DNA from: Hordeum vulgare subsp. vulgare
Taxonomy: Eukaryota; Streptophyta; Magnoliopsida; Poales; Poaceae
Direction of reading: 5' to 3'
NCBI RefSeq assembly: GCF_904849725.1
Contig: NC_058519.1
Span: forward strand, 107,496,881 to 107,560,880
DNA: 64,000 nucleotides
Shown here: piece by piece, positions 12,487 through 21,891 of the stretch
How the letters are laid out: each line of letters opens with the position of its first letter
Position numbering within the stretch: the first letter of the stretch is position 1
Notes under the pieces: generated by a model
Database searches by the model: none
Seen by the model: only the letters and a program-made list of their open reading frames with translations
What the model was told of the DNA's origin: nothing
Translations under genes and position numbers: made by a program

Positions 12487-15400
12487 TGTAGCGACGTGTT
12501 TTTTAGAAAATAATTTCCAGAAAACATGTCTCTGTGTTTACCAGCCCCAGGATTGCTGTTAGCTGGTAGACACTTACTTGATACAGAATATCCAAGCAAA
12601 AATAAAAAATCTGGGTTACAAGACCATGAAGGTCTACTGGGTTGCACAAAAGTCCGAGGTTGACCGCGGAAGCGACTCGAGGAATCTCCAGTGCCCATGG
12701 GACTCCATTCCCACAGGAACAGCTGACCTGGATAAATTACTATCTCACAAGGCTGCTATCCATGACTCCTAGGTTCCGGGGTTGACGGCATCGTGCTCCT
12801 CTCCAAACACAATCTGGCCAAGACAATAACCAGGGACAAGCCAGTGAGTACTTTGAATGTACTCGCAAACATGAAGAAAACAAACACGTTAAGCAGGTGA
12901 GATGCATGCAAATTCTACTAACAATAATATCTTGCCATTAAAGTTTAATTCATGGATACCTTCATGAAGATATGCAATGTTTCCACCAATGATTTATAAA
13001 CAAGCAAGGATGGTAATACGGGATAAGTAATAATATGTGTGCCACAGTCGGGCGTCTGAGTGACACCACATAAAGGGTTTATATGAAACAGTAAACATGC
13101 CACAGTCGGGCGTCTGAGCGACACCTGATAAAGGGCTTATATGATAATAAGCATGCCACAGTCGGGCGTCTCAGCGACACCACATAAAGGGCTTATACGA
13201 AACAATAATAAATATTGAATATCCAGGAGGTAGAACCGTCCCAGGGATATCCAACAACATAATCATAGGGGTTAGTCCAGCGTAAAAATCATAATATGAT
13301 CATCTGCCATATTATCATATGATTTTCCACAACCATTATTATTATCACCGTTTATACTCCAAAGACTGACTCTAGGACCGACACTTGACTCGTCAAACAA
13401 CGTCCTTGACCACGGACACGGCTACTCAAATAGTTTTGAATCTGCAGAGGGTGTACTCTTTACCCACAGCTCACGGTTTCCGATAGTCGACAAGACTAAT
13501 CCCGCATACGACATTTTAGAAGCGGACACTCGGAATCAACACACACCAATTTTCCTCTGCGAAGCCCGGCTTCACCCGGACTACACTGCCAAGGCAAAAC
13601 CATAAGACGGGGAGGCTCCGAGCTTGGGCAGAACAAAGAAGCACTCCGGCGACGATTGCCCACGGTACATGGCATCTCTCGTCGCGCTCCGACTATGCAC
13701 ACGCTCGGGGAGGGATGCCACATCCATTTTTGGCAGTTGGAGGCGCGACGGAGCTCGAGGCTGAGCGGGGCTTCAACAATGGCGGGAGGTCCTTCTGGCG
13801 CAGAAGCTTCGATCTACATGGCTCTTCCTCGAGGTCTAACGGTGGCGAGGCTTCGAGGTGGTCTCAGGGGGTGTGGCTTGTGCGGTGGGGTGCAACTAGG
13901 GGGCTTCGGCCATGGTGAATTTCACCGGAGGTGACCGTGGCGCTACTAACAGAAATCTTGTAGCTTCGGTCAACCAGAGGCGAGGGGAAGAGAGCTCAGG
14001 CGAGAGGAGGATGCTTGCGATGCTCAGGGGCTCGGGGTGGTCCTTTTATAGCTAGCTTGAGCTGGCTCACCGACACTTGCAGATGAGATCGACGGCGACA
14101 GGTTCTGCCAGCAACAGTGAGGCGGCAGAGCGAAGCAGTGGCAGTGGCTTAGCAGGGCAGCATGGCAGCACCAGGGGGAAGCGAGGCACGGGAGGGGCTG
14201 CGACCAGCTGGCGATCAGAGGGAGCTTGGGCGGCGCCGGCCACTGCAGCAGCAGGGAAGAGGCCACGACCATCGGCTGCCATTGAACGGCTCGAGCACAA
14301 AGACGGCGACCAACTGTCGGGGAGAGAGAGAGGTTGACGCGGCTCTGCAGCAAGCCAAAAGGGCGAGGGCACGGAGACGCGGTGTCTTGGACAAGCGTGT
14401 GCAAAACGTGCGCTCTGGGTGAACCCAGAGCATGCACAACACCCGTTCGACGAAATGCCAGGGCATCCAAAGGGGCTCCAAAGCCAGAGGGACTGCACAT
14501 GGCTAGGGTAGATGCTACAGCAAGACTGGTGGACAAGGCATTAGGGCCACGAGAGCAATTCCACAATGCAAACTTAGACTCAGGCCAAATCTAGCCATGC
14601 TCCCAAGTGTTTGATGAAATGCCAGGGACACCTAGGTAGCTCTTCTGGCCACCAAAATTACCAGTCTGGGGTCTCCCTAGGTGCTAGCAATGCTGGTGAG
14701 GTTGGTTTGGCAAAAATTTAGACTAGCTAATGCAATATTTTGAAAAACACAATACTGGATAGAAACTTGAGGCTATTATAACATGTATCTATTATCATCC
14801 AATGGGGCTCAAATCCTGGATTTAAGGTTTTGGTAGGGTTTCAAACAAGCATGCAAAATTTCAAAGCAATCAGAGCAAGGAAAATTAGGGTTGTAGTGTA
14901 AAGCATTAATCTGGACCAGAACAGGAAAATGGTTGTACTGCTAAAATTTTACAAAGCACATAGTGTTTTTTTTGCATAAAACTTAATATTATGCTATACT
15001 TTATATCCCCAAATTTTTATGGAATTTATTAAAGATTATTTCTAGGGGTTGTAGTACAAACTAAATTCTGGACCAGATTAGAAAAGCAGTTATTGTGCTT
15101 AACATATTCAAAATACTTGAGTAGCTTTTTACATAAATGTGATCTATAAATATCACAGGTTACCTACAATTTTTTATAGAATTTTTAGAAGAATTTATCA
15201 CAAGGTTGCAGTGCAAATCAGCCCTAAAAGGAAATATAAATCTGTTTAAGGGAATCTTGGTAAAAAGATTAAAAATAAATATCCCAAGGATTTACCAGAA
15301 TAAAATAAATGTTCTTATGCAAGAGATCAGGTTCCAACATAAATTATCAAGAACATTCTCCTAGGGAAAATATCTTTAAAAAAGAAAAGAAGTGTTTCAA

Positions 15401-15656
15401 GGATTAAGTAGAAATCCAGAAATTCAAATATCAATTAGACTTGGCCCAAAACAATATTCCCATCTAAGCAAATAAATAATTCAAATGGTCTCAAGCAAGG
15501 ACTTAATCATGAAAAGATTTTTGAAAAGCCACTTGAAATGAAAAGTTTTTGGAAATAGGCTTTGAAAAGAGCCATGAAGCAATTCATTTTCTCAAAAAAA
15601 TTATTCTAGGCAAAATTTTATTTCAGAAAATATTTTTAAAATTTTGGGGTGTGAGA
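12487..15656 (-). mobile_element. Solo-LTR-like 3.17 kb insertion with GTAAT target duplication
   Basis: The insert reads TGTAGCGACG...GGGTGTGAGA and is flanked by GTAAT at 12482-12486 and 15657-15661. It contains no gag or pol. On the minus strand a TATAAAAG (about 14044-14051) is followed by a GC-rich stretch. The minus-strand end is CGTCGCTACA, so it is most naturally one long LTR in minus orientation. The other end would be TCTCAC instead of the expected TG, probably by mutation. The half at 14700-15656 is AT-rich and the 13500-14600 part is GC-rich. The frames in the GC-rich part look like compositional by-products, not genes. A short non-autonomous element is an alternative. Confidence 0.65.
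13041..13212. repeat. Three tandem ~57-bp repeats
   Basis: Three units each begin GCCACAGTCGGGCGTCT (at 13041, 13099 and 13155), followed by a GAGYGACACC-like core and AAAGGG(T/C)TTATA. Unit lengths are about 58, 56 and 58 bp. They lie within the solo-LTR-like insertion. There are no constant-length unrelated spacers, so this is an ordinary minisatellite. Confidence 0.85.
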
Positions 15657-16670
15657 GTAATACTATCAACCCAAGTCTAAACCTACTAAATCCTGGGAGT
15701 GAGGAATATGAGAGACATGAGGACTTTCATAGTTGAAAGTTCTGACCGTTGCCGCGACATGCGCCACCGCAGTGATCTTATCCACCCAACAGTCATATTA
15801 TTTAAAGGGCATTTATGTCAAATCATGTCGGGATGCTCCTAAGCTATAAATAGCCGCCCCCACAACCACTAGTTGGTTGACTGCTCCGAGAGAAACTCAC
15901 ACTTGTCATTTAGAGCAACCCAAATTCCTCAAAGTCTTCGAGACAAAATCATGAAGTGAGGAAATACCCCAAACACCAAACCCCAAACAAAAACCAAGTG
16001 ATTAAGCATCACTTAAGAATTTGTTCCTGTGTGAAACTGAAGCCTTTTTCCATTGAGGACTGTGCATCCTCCAGACGGTTAGGCGTCATGGTCTAGAGCA
16101 TCCAGCACTCAATTGTGGATCGTCGGGTGACCGAGTTTGTGAGGGTTTGGAAGTCTACCGTGAAGACTTACCACGAGTGTTGGGCGAGGACTGTGTGTAC
16201 TTAGCTCAAGGAGAACACGATAGGGATTGTGTCTCCTTTGATTTCAATACCAAACCGCTCCAAACCAGATGTACAACTGTTAGAGCAGTTGGAATTGAGT
16301 CATCAACAACTGTCTTCATCGTGATACGTGTTCTATTTCTTCAACTCTTTTATTTCCTCGAATTGTATGTTGAAGACTTCGATATGCACTGTTGAATAAT
16401 TTGTTTGAAGACTTTCTCAAAAATTCCTCAACCTCAAATTCTTCACTTAAGATAATCTTCACCTGCTTACTCTGTACTTGCGAACTGTGCAAACCAAATC
16501 TCATAGTCTTCAACAAATAATCTGCTATTGAAGTTTTTGCACACCTGATCCTGTACTATTTCTGTTGTACTTAATTCATCATTGAGGACTTTCCTTACAA
16601 GGAATTTCCTCATCGATGAAATTCTAAAAATCGCCTATTCACTCCCTCTAGTCGATATTACTGACTTTCA

Positions 16671-16943
16671 CAACCCTAGTTCACCGGATTGTTTTTGTTA
16701 CAACCCACATTTTGTTTTGTTACCACGCATCATAAGCGTCGTTTTTTTACTACGATCATGTTGATATTTTTTTGCTATAACCATATTTTTGTTGCAATCT
16801 AGACCGAAATTTACTGCATCATGGTCTAAATTTGCTGCATCGAAGAATTTTGCTGCAAGGACAGATATGACGGTGCAGACTATGTGCGACCGGCAGATCG
16901 GGCGGCCCAAAGTTTCGGTCGGCCTTAAAAAAAACTTTAATAA
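16671..16943. other. Short spacer with repeated TTTTGCTACAACC-like motifs
   Basis: Between the Sirevirus LTR end and the next Copia element is 273 bp of sequence. It repeats variants of TTTTTGTTACAACC, TTTGCTATAACC, TTTGTTGCAATC and TTTGCTGCA. Such strings occur at ends of some grass DNA transposons, but I cannot assign a family. Its last five bases (AATAA, 16939-16943) are the left target duplication of the Copia element. Confidence 0.4.
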
Positions 16944-17161
16944 TGTTGCGAACCGACTAAAACTGTAAGGCAATTAGCGAACCGTCATTAGGACGTGATT
17001 AGTCCTTTATTAGTCTAAACGTTGTACGGACGCATCCGTCCGTACGGACGCCTTTTTGTACAGACGTCTTTTACATCTCGCGTCTCAAATCCTTGTATAA
17101 ATATCTCAGATCAATGAAAGAAAGAAGATTCGCACAAACACTTTTGTTTCTCATCTTTACA
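16944..17161 (+). repeat. 5' LTR of the non-autonomous Copia element
   Basis: 218 bp, TG...CA. It contains an inverted repeat GTACGGACG-CATC-CGTCCGTAC at 17024-17045 and a TATAAATAT at 17096-17104, the likely LTR promoter. Just after it, ACGTTATCAAGC occupies the primer-binding-site position. Confidence 0.9.
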
Positions 17162-17223
17162 CGTTATCAAGCACTGTCTCTACCGAAAGAGCCATCACAG
17201 AAGAACAAGAGAAGGTAAGAACA

Positions 17224-17706
17224 ATGGCAAGATTGAACCTGCATGCCATTGTATCTGCTTTTGTTCGCTCAATTAGGGGCGAGATCCGTCGATCTGCAAG
17301 ACGCCGCCGTGCCCGGTCCCGTTTCCCTCGGGGTCGCCATGGTCCCCGTGGTCATCACATCCCTGCACCCCAAGTGCACCAACCAGGACCAAGAACGCAG
17401 GTTGTACCCGTGGAGATGGTAGCATCGGTGCCTCCAGCGCCATCCTTTGTCGCCCCCATCCTCGACCTCAACGCAGCCGCGAGCGTGCAGATCGAGGAGG
17501 CGGCTTCGTCGTCTACGCCACCATCGGCCACGCGAGCAGCAACTCCGCCCCCGCCGCCTTCTACCCCACCGCCGGAAGCCCGTCGCATCCTCCGCCGCTT
17601 CCCGGCCGCCCTGGAACGGAACCGCCCCGGCCTGGGCTCCGGCTCGTGGGCTCCGACGGGTCTCAACCTCCCCGACTACCCCGCGGGAGGACCCTCCTTC
17701 CTGTGA
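17224..17706 (+). CDS. GC-rich leader ORF inside the Copia element (unknown product)
   Basis: A 160-residue frame starts MARLNLHAIVSAFVRSIRGE and is rich in Arg near the N-terminus (RRSARRRRARSRFPRGRHG) and in Pro/Ala later (PPPPPSTPPPEARR). It ends in GLNLPDYPAGGPSFL. Its base composition is strongly GC-rich, unlike the AT-rich gag 600 bp downstream. It does not resemble gag, protease, integrase or RT. It may be a host-gene fragment captured by the element, or an accessory leader protein. Both are inference, and I recognise no domain. It lies 62 bp after the 5' LTR, so it would be the first frame on the element transcript. Confidence 0.5.
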   Translation: MARLNLHAIVSAFVRSIRGEIRRSARRRRARSRFPRGRHGPRGHHIPAPQVHQPGPRTQVVPVEMVASVPPAPSFVAPILDLNAAASVQIEEAASSSTPPSATRAATPPPPPSTPPPEARRILRRFPAALERNRPGLGSGSWAPTGLNLPDYPAGGPSFL

Positions 17707-18311
17707 TCGTCGAAAATAAATAAAGTCTCAGACTATGTATACATATTCTATATGATTGCCTCAGCATTTTTCAATTTTTTTTTTAGAATATGTAATTCTC
17801 AAGTACAACAATTTATTTTCACAATTCGAATTTTGGGAATCACAAGATAGATGAGGCATCTACTGCACTTTGCAAATTATCCTCATCACTAAAAGAATAT
17901 CTTCGAGTGCTCTCCCAAATATGCGAATTGATGTGACTACCTCGAATTTTTGCAAATCACAAGGCAATTGTGTGATCTACTGCATAATTTGCAGATTATC
18001 CACTCTCACTATGAGGTCTACATCCAATCTTTTGACAAGATGATTACCTTCAAAGTGATTTTGTAAAATGTAATATGACACAAAAGTAATGGACATATGA
18101 ACATCTACTTGTCAAAACCAGAATATGCTCTCCATTACCGTAAGATCTACACCGCAACGGTGAATATCTTTAAAAGTGCCATACACACAAAATGAGGTCT
18201 ACACATATAAGTATAAAGCATCAGCTATACTTGCAATTTTTGCTTCATCAAAGCATTTGTTGTTACTTATATTTTACTCTCATAGCAAAACTAAATCATG
18301 CATGAAATACC
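17707..18311 (+). other. Leader interval with imperfect direct repeats
   Basis: AT-rich, non-coding interval between the leader ORF and gag. Two related blocks near 17827-17888 and 17944-18010 share GAATTTT...AATCACAAG, followed by ATCTACTGCA and TTTGCA(A/G)ATTATCC. This repeats a segment of about 65 bp with drift. Confidence 0.6.
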
Positions 18312-19283
18312 ATGCAGGAAATGGCTGGCGTCATGCATCGTGAATTTCATGAACTTGAACTAGATGGTAGTAACTATTTACCATGGGCTATGGATGCAAA
18401 GATAGCCCTCGAAAGCCGTAAACTCGGTTTTACTATCACCACACCCGATGAAGGCGCCGGAGAAATCCCCACTGTAGCCAAATATACTACTTTAAGTTTC
18501 TTAGGGCACCATCTCCATCCGGACTTAAAGTCGGAATATTTGATGGAAGAAGATCCACTAGCTTTGTGGAACTCTCTCAAGGAGAGATATGACCAACAAA
18601 GAGCAGTTATGCTGCCAGAAGCACGGAGAGAATGGTCCCTCATAAGGTTCCAAGACTTCAAATCTGTGGCAGCATATAACTCTGCAGTTCACAAGGTTAA
18701 CTCAAAACTTCGGTTTTGCAATCAAGCAATTTCTAAAGAAGACCTTATTGAGAAGACCTTGTGCACTTTCCACCCCTCGATGAGGGTACTACAACAACAG
18801 TACCGTCAACAAATATACAAAAAGTATTCTAAGCTCATATACACTCTACTTCAGGCTGAGAAACATGATGAACTTCTCATGAAGAATCATCAAACACGCC
18901 CAACGGGCTCAATGCCACCCCCTGAAGCTCATGCTAACACTCAGTTTACTAAAAAGTATGGGGGCAACAAAAAGAATTTCAAGAAATTCAATGGAAAGTG
19001 GAAAAAGAACAACAAGCAGAAAAGCTTTGGTCAATCTAAAGGTAAAGGTCACTTCAAGAAAAATGACCGAAACACCAACTCCGAGATTTGTCAAAGGTGT
19101 GGATGTACTAACCATCGTACTAGCAAATGCCGAACTCCCAAGCATCTAGCGGATTTATACATCAAATCCAATGGGAAAGGCAAACAAGTTCATGGGAAAG
19201 CCGAAGCTCACTTCAACGTTTTACAACAAGAAGAAAACCTTGAAGCTAGCACTTCTCAAAGCGCTCCTAAGGAAATAAGGTAG
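18312..19283 (+). CDS. Copia gag (UBN2-type nucleocapsid protein)
   Basis: The frame encodes 323 residues. The N-terminal half fits plant Copia gag: FHELELDGSNYLPWAMD near residue 16, ALWNSLKERYDQ near 85, and a leucine-rich helical core to about 200. A Lys/Asn-rich linker follows, then a CX2CX4HX4C zinc knuckle (CQRCGCTNHRTSKC, about residues 258-271). Gag assembles the virus-like particle and packages element RNA in the cytoplasm. The start may be MAGV four residues in. The frame closes at a normal stop rather than running into protease, so gag survives as a stand-alone protein while pol has been deleted downstream. Confidence 0.85.
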   Translation: MQEMAGVMHREFHELELDGSNYLPWAMDAKIALESRKLGFTITTPDEGAGEIPTVAKYTTLSFLGHHLHPDLKSEYLMEEDPLALWNSLKERYDQQRAVMLPEARREWSLIRFQDFKSVAAYNSAVHKVNSKLRFCNQAISKEDLIEKTLCTFHPSMRVLQQQYRQQIYKKYSKLIYTLLQAEKHDELLMKNHQTRPTGSMPPPEAHANTQFTKKYGGNKKNFKKFNGKWKKNNKQKSFGQSKGKGHFKKNDRNTNSEICQRCGCTNHRTSKCRTPKHLADLYIKSNGKGKQVHGKAEAHFNVLQQEENLEASTSQSAPKEIR

Positions 19284-19555
19284 AAGGATGAAGATCTTCT
19301 TGATATTAACAACCTGATGGTGGAATAGACCCAAGATGCATATGGAGATCTCATATAATCTCCACATCACTCATTTGATGTTATCAGCTATTTTATTGTA
19401 ATAATGGATGTTATAATTTGTATAACTCTAAGTAGAATAAAGTCCTACGGACCAATTGTATTATGTAGTTCAAACATAATATCATATTTCTATTTGTAAC
19501 TGTAATATGAATACTTTGTATATGTATATTTATATGTAATGTCAGATCCCTTGAT
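19284..19555 (+). other. Deletion scar where protease-integrase-RT is missing
   Basis: Only about 270 non-coding bases separate the gag stop from the RNase H frame, where an autonomous Copia element carries roughly 2.5-3 kb of protease, integrase and reverse transcriptase. No DTG/DSG protease motif, HHCC integrase finger or YVDD motif is present in any frame here. Confidence 0.75.
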
Positions 19556-20332
19556 ATGAATAAAGATCCTTTTAGACCTCGGGATAATGACGAAGAGATA
19601 TTGGGACCTGAGTTCCCATATCTCAGTGCCATTGGTGCGCTAATGTACCTTGCAAATTGCACCAGGCCTGATATTGCATTTGCGGTAAATTTACTAGCTA
19701 GACATAGCGCCGCTCCAACAAAACGTCATTGGACGGGAGTAAAGAATATCCTTAGATATTTACATGGCACAAAAGATCTTGGCTTATTCTATCAGAAAAA
19801 CCAAGACATGACTATGGTAGGATATACTGATGCTGGCTATCTATCTGATCCTCACAATGCCAGGTCACAGACAGGTTTCGTATTCTTATATGGTGGAACT
19901 GCTTTTTCGTGGAAGTCAACAAAACAGACTCTCGTAGCAACCTCCACTAATCATTCTGAAATCATTGCATTATTTGAAGCATCAAAAGAATGTGTATGGC
20001 TTCGCAGGATGATTAACCACATTCAAACAGCATGTGGTGTTGGTTCATTAGGATCACCAACTATTATTTATGAAGATAATGCAGCTTGTATTGCTCAAAT
20101 GCAAATGGGTTATATAAAAAGCAATATCACAAAACACATTTCTCCTAAATTGTTCTATCCTCATGAATTACAGAAAAATGGAGAAATTGATATTTTGCAA
20201 ACTAAATCATGTGACAATCTAGCAGATCTGTTCACAAAGTCTTTACCGAATTCAACATTCCAGAAATACATTCATGGAATTGGTATGAGACGACTTTGTG
20301 ATTTGAAAAGTCCAAGGGGAGAAATCTCCTGA
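19556..20332 (+). pseudogene. Copia RNase H remnant (3' end of pol)
   Basis: The 258-residue frame matches the C-terminus of Copia pol. It opens with the RT-RNase H connection (YLSAIGALMYLANCTRPDI, FAVNLLARHSAAPTKRHWTG, ILRYLHGTKDLGL). RNase H motifs follow: GYTDAGYLSDP (first Asp), STNHSEIIALFEASKE (Glu) and YEDNAACIAQM (Asp), with the terminal NLADLFTKSLP box. RNase H removes the RNA strand during reverse transcription. The upstream RT core with YVDD is absent, so this is a fragment despite the open frame. It has no natural start and would need fusion or internal initiation to be made. Confidence 0.85.
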
Positions 20333-20929
20333 AAATATAACCCTTTAGTTATCATTAGGTAATGAATATTGTACTCTTTTCCTTTATGAGTTTTTCCAAC
20401 AGGTTTCTCATAAAAGGTTTTTAACGAGACAATTAAATACAAGCATTGATGCATGCCATATCATATTTCTCCTTATATTTTTCCTACTAGGTTTTAAAGG
20501 AGTTTTTCATGACACATCTCATTGCACTCTTTTCATTATGAGTTTCTTTGAAATTTTCTCTCATAACGTTTTTAATGAGGCAATATCTTCATTAAAATCA
20601 TATGCTATACTTTCTATTTCCCCTATGAAGGTTTTTAAAGGAAAGTGTCTAAAGCATATTTATTGTCCTCTAAAACTCACAATAATTTTCTCCTTCTTTG
20701 AAGGTTTTTCTCATATGAGTTATCAAGAGACAATAATCACTATATGTTGTATCATTTTCTCCTTATCACTTTTCCCACTGGGTTTTAAGGAGTTTTAACA
20801 ACATATCTATACATTTCTCTTCATATTTTTTCCCACGGGTTTTTGAGGGAGAATCTCAAGAATTGACTGATGAATATACAAGGAGCTTTCTATAATGGAT
20901 TACTCAAGACGGCGTTGTACAAGGGGGAG

Positions 20930-21147
20930 TGTTGCGAACCGACTAAAACTGTAACGCAATTAGCGAACCGTCATTAGAACGTGATTAGTCCGTTATTAGT
21001 CTAAACGTCGTACGGACGCATCCGTCCGTACGGACGCCTTTTTGTACAGACGCCTTTTACATCTCGCGTCTCAAATCCTTGTATAAATATCTCAGATCAA
21101 TCAAAGAAAGAAGATTCGCACAAGCACTTTCGTTTCTCATCTTTACA
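20930..21147 (+). repeat. 3' LTR of the Copia element, adjacent to the KING1-like gene
   Basis: 218 bp, preceded by polypurine tract AAGGGGGAG. It carries the same GTACGGACG inverted repeat (21010-21031) and TATAAATAT (21082-21090). Eight substitutions separate it from the 5' LTR. Transcription from this TATA box would start near 21110-21120 and read straight into the host gene's leader. Confidence 0.92.
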
Positions 21148-21464
21148 AATAACAGCGCAGCACAGCAAGGGAGGTGGGGGGTGGGTCACTGGGTTGTGGT
21201 GCGGGGACGTGGCCCCGTGCCGTGTACACGTGCCAGTGTGCCCTTGGCAAGCGAGCACCGCACCATCTCTCGCCGTATTCGACTCCTCCTCCACCGCCCC
21301 CTCCCCCGCCCCCTGGATTGGGAGCCAAGAAAACCAGACCATAGATCCTCCGAGACCAGCGCTTCCGATCCATTCCGCCTCCCCCGCCTCCTCCCCCGCC
21401 GCAGCCCTGCACCTGGAGGCTGCTTCTCTTCTCTCGCCGGGCGCTCCCGCAAGTCGCAGCCAAG
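21148..21464 (+). promoter_or_regulatory. Upstream region and 5' leader exon of the KING1-like gene
   Basis: The 317 bp after the Copia element are GC-rich, with CT-rich tracts (CTCCTCCACCGCCCCCTCC) typical of grass 5' UTRs, and end at a consensus donor CCAAG|GTGATA (exon end 21464). No clear host TATA box is visible between 21148 and about 21250. The acceptor TTTGCTGTAG ends at 21889, giving a 425-nt leader intron that stops two bases before the ATG. The transcription start is not determinable by eye. Confidence 0.6.
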
Positions 21465-21891
21465 GTGATAACTAAGCTCCCCAAACCCTGTGCTGTCTTT
21501 CGTAAAAAAATCGTTTGTCCATGCATGCGGCCGTGCTAGTTTTTACGCGGTAGGGTGAAAATTTAGTGGATTCCTTTTGCTGCCTTGAGACCAGGAGGCT
21601 CTGATTTTGCTCGGCTGATCAGTTGAAGGTACTTGCACCTACATGCCTATGCCTCGTGGGCTGTGTGCTGTAATAAGAGTTTCTTTTGATTCAGAAGATG
21701 CCCAAACCGTGTGCTCGTACTTCTTGCAGTTAGAATTACTAATAATATACTTATGTTCGAGTATGATTATTTGCCAGACAACTTCTTCTAGATGCTGTGC
21801 GCCCACTGTGTGTAATGCACTTCCTTATTTGGTGATGACTTCTGGGTAAAATTTTCCTCTTTAATAAATCCTTCATCAATTTGCTGTAGAA

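Larger units (their letters stand above)
12122..16670 (+). mobile_element. 3' LTR of Sirevirus-like Copia element, split by an insertion
   Basis: It starts TGTAAGTGCATCTAGTGCCC after the polypurine tract and ends in CTGACTTTCA at 16670. The same LTR occurs at 40680 (start only) and as 53337-54801 on the minus strand (complete). Without the insertion at 12487-15656 it is about 1.37 kb, close to the 1,465 bp of the complete copy. A TATAAATA at 15845-15852 sits in the same context (AGCCGCCCCC downstream) in all three copies and is probably the LTR promoter. The flank of the insertion site (about 15662-15700) differs from the other copies. Confidence 0.85.
16944..21147 (+). mobile_element. Complete non-autonomous Copia LTR retrotransposon
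   Basis: Two 218-bp LTRs (TGTTGCGAACC...CATCTTTACA) bound a 3.77 kb interior. The 5-bp duplication AATAA is present at 16939-16943 and 21148-21152, so the insertion is intact at its ends. Inside are a GC-rich leader ORF, a gag ORF with a zinc knuckle, a gap where protease, integrase and most of reverse transcriptase should be, an RNase H frame, and a polypurine tract AAGGGGGAG at 20921-20929. By eye the two LTRs differ at 8 of 218 positions (about 3.7%). It cannot move without enzymes from another copy. Its 3' end lies about 745 bp before the start codon of the KING1-like gene. Confidence 0.92.

Noticed and set aside
13041..13212. Three repeats with similar spacing, CRISPR-like at first sight
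   Set aside because: The whole 57-bp unit is repeated, with no unique spacers. It is a minisatellite within an LTR-like insertion.
14024..14566. 180-residue minus-strand open frame
   Set aside because: It lies in the GC-rich part of a solo-LTR-like insertion. Overlapping long frames exist on both strands and the translation has no recognisable domain, so it is a compositional artefact.
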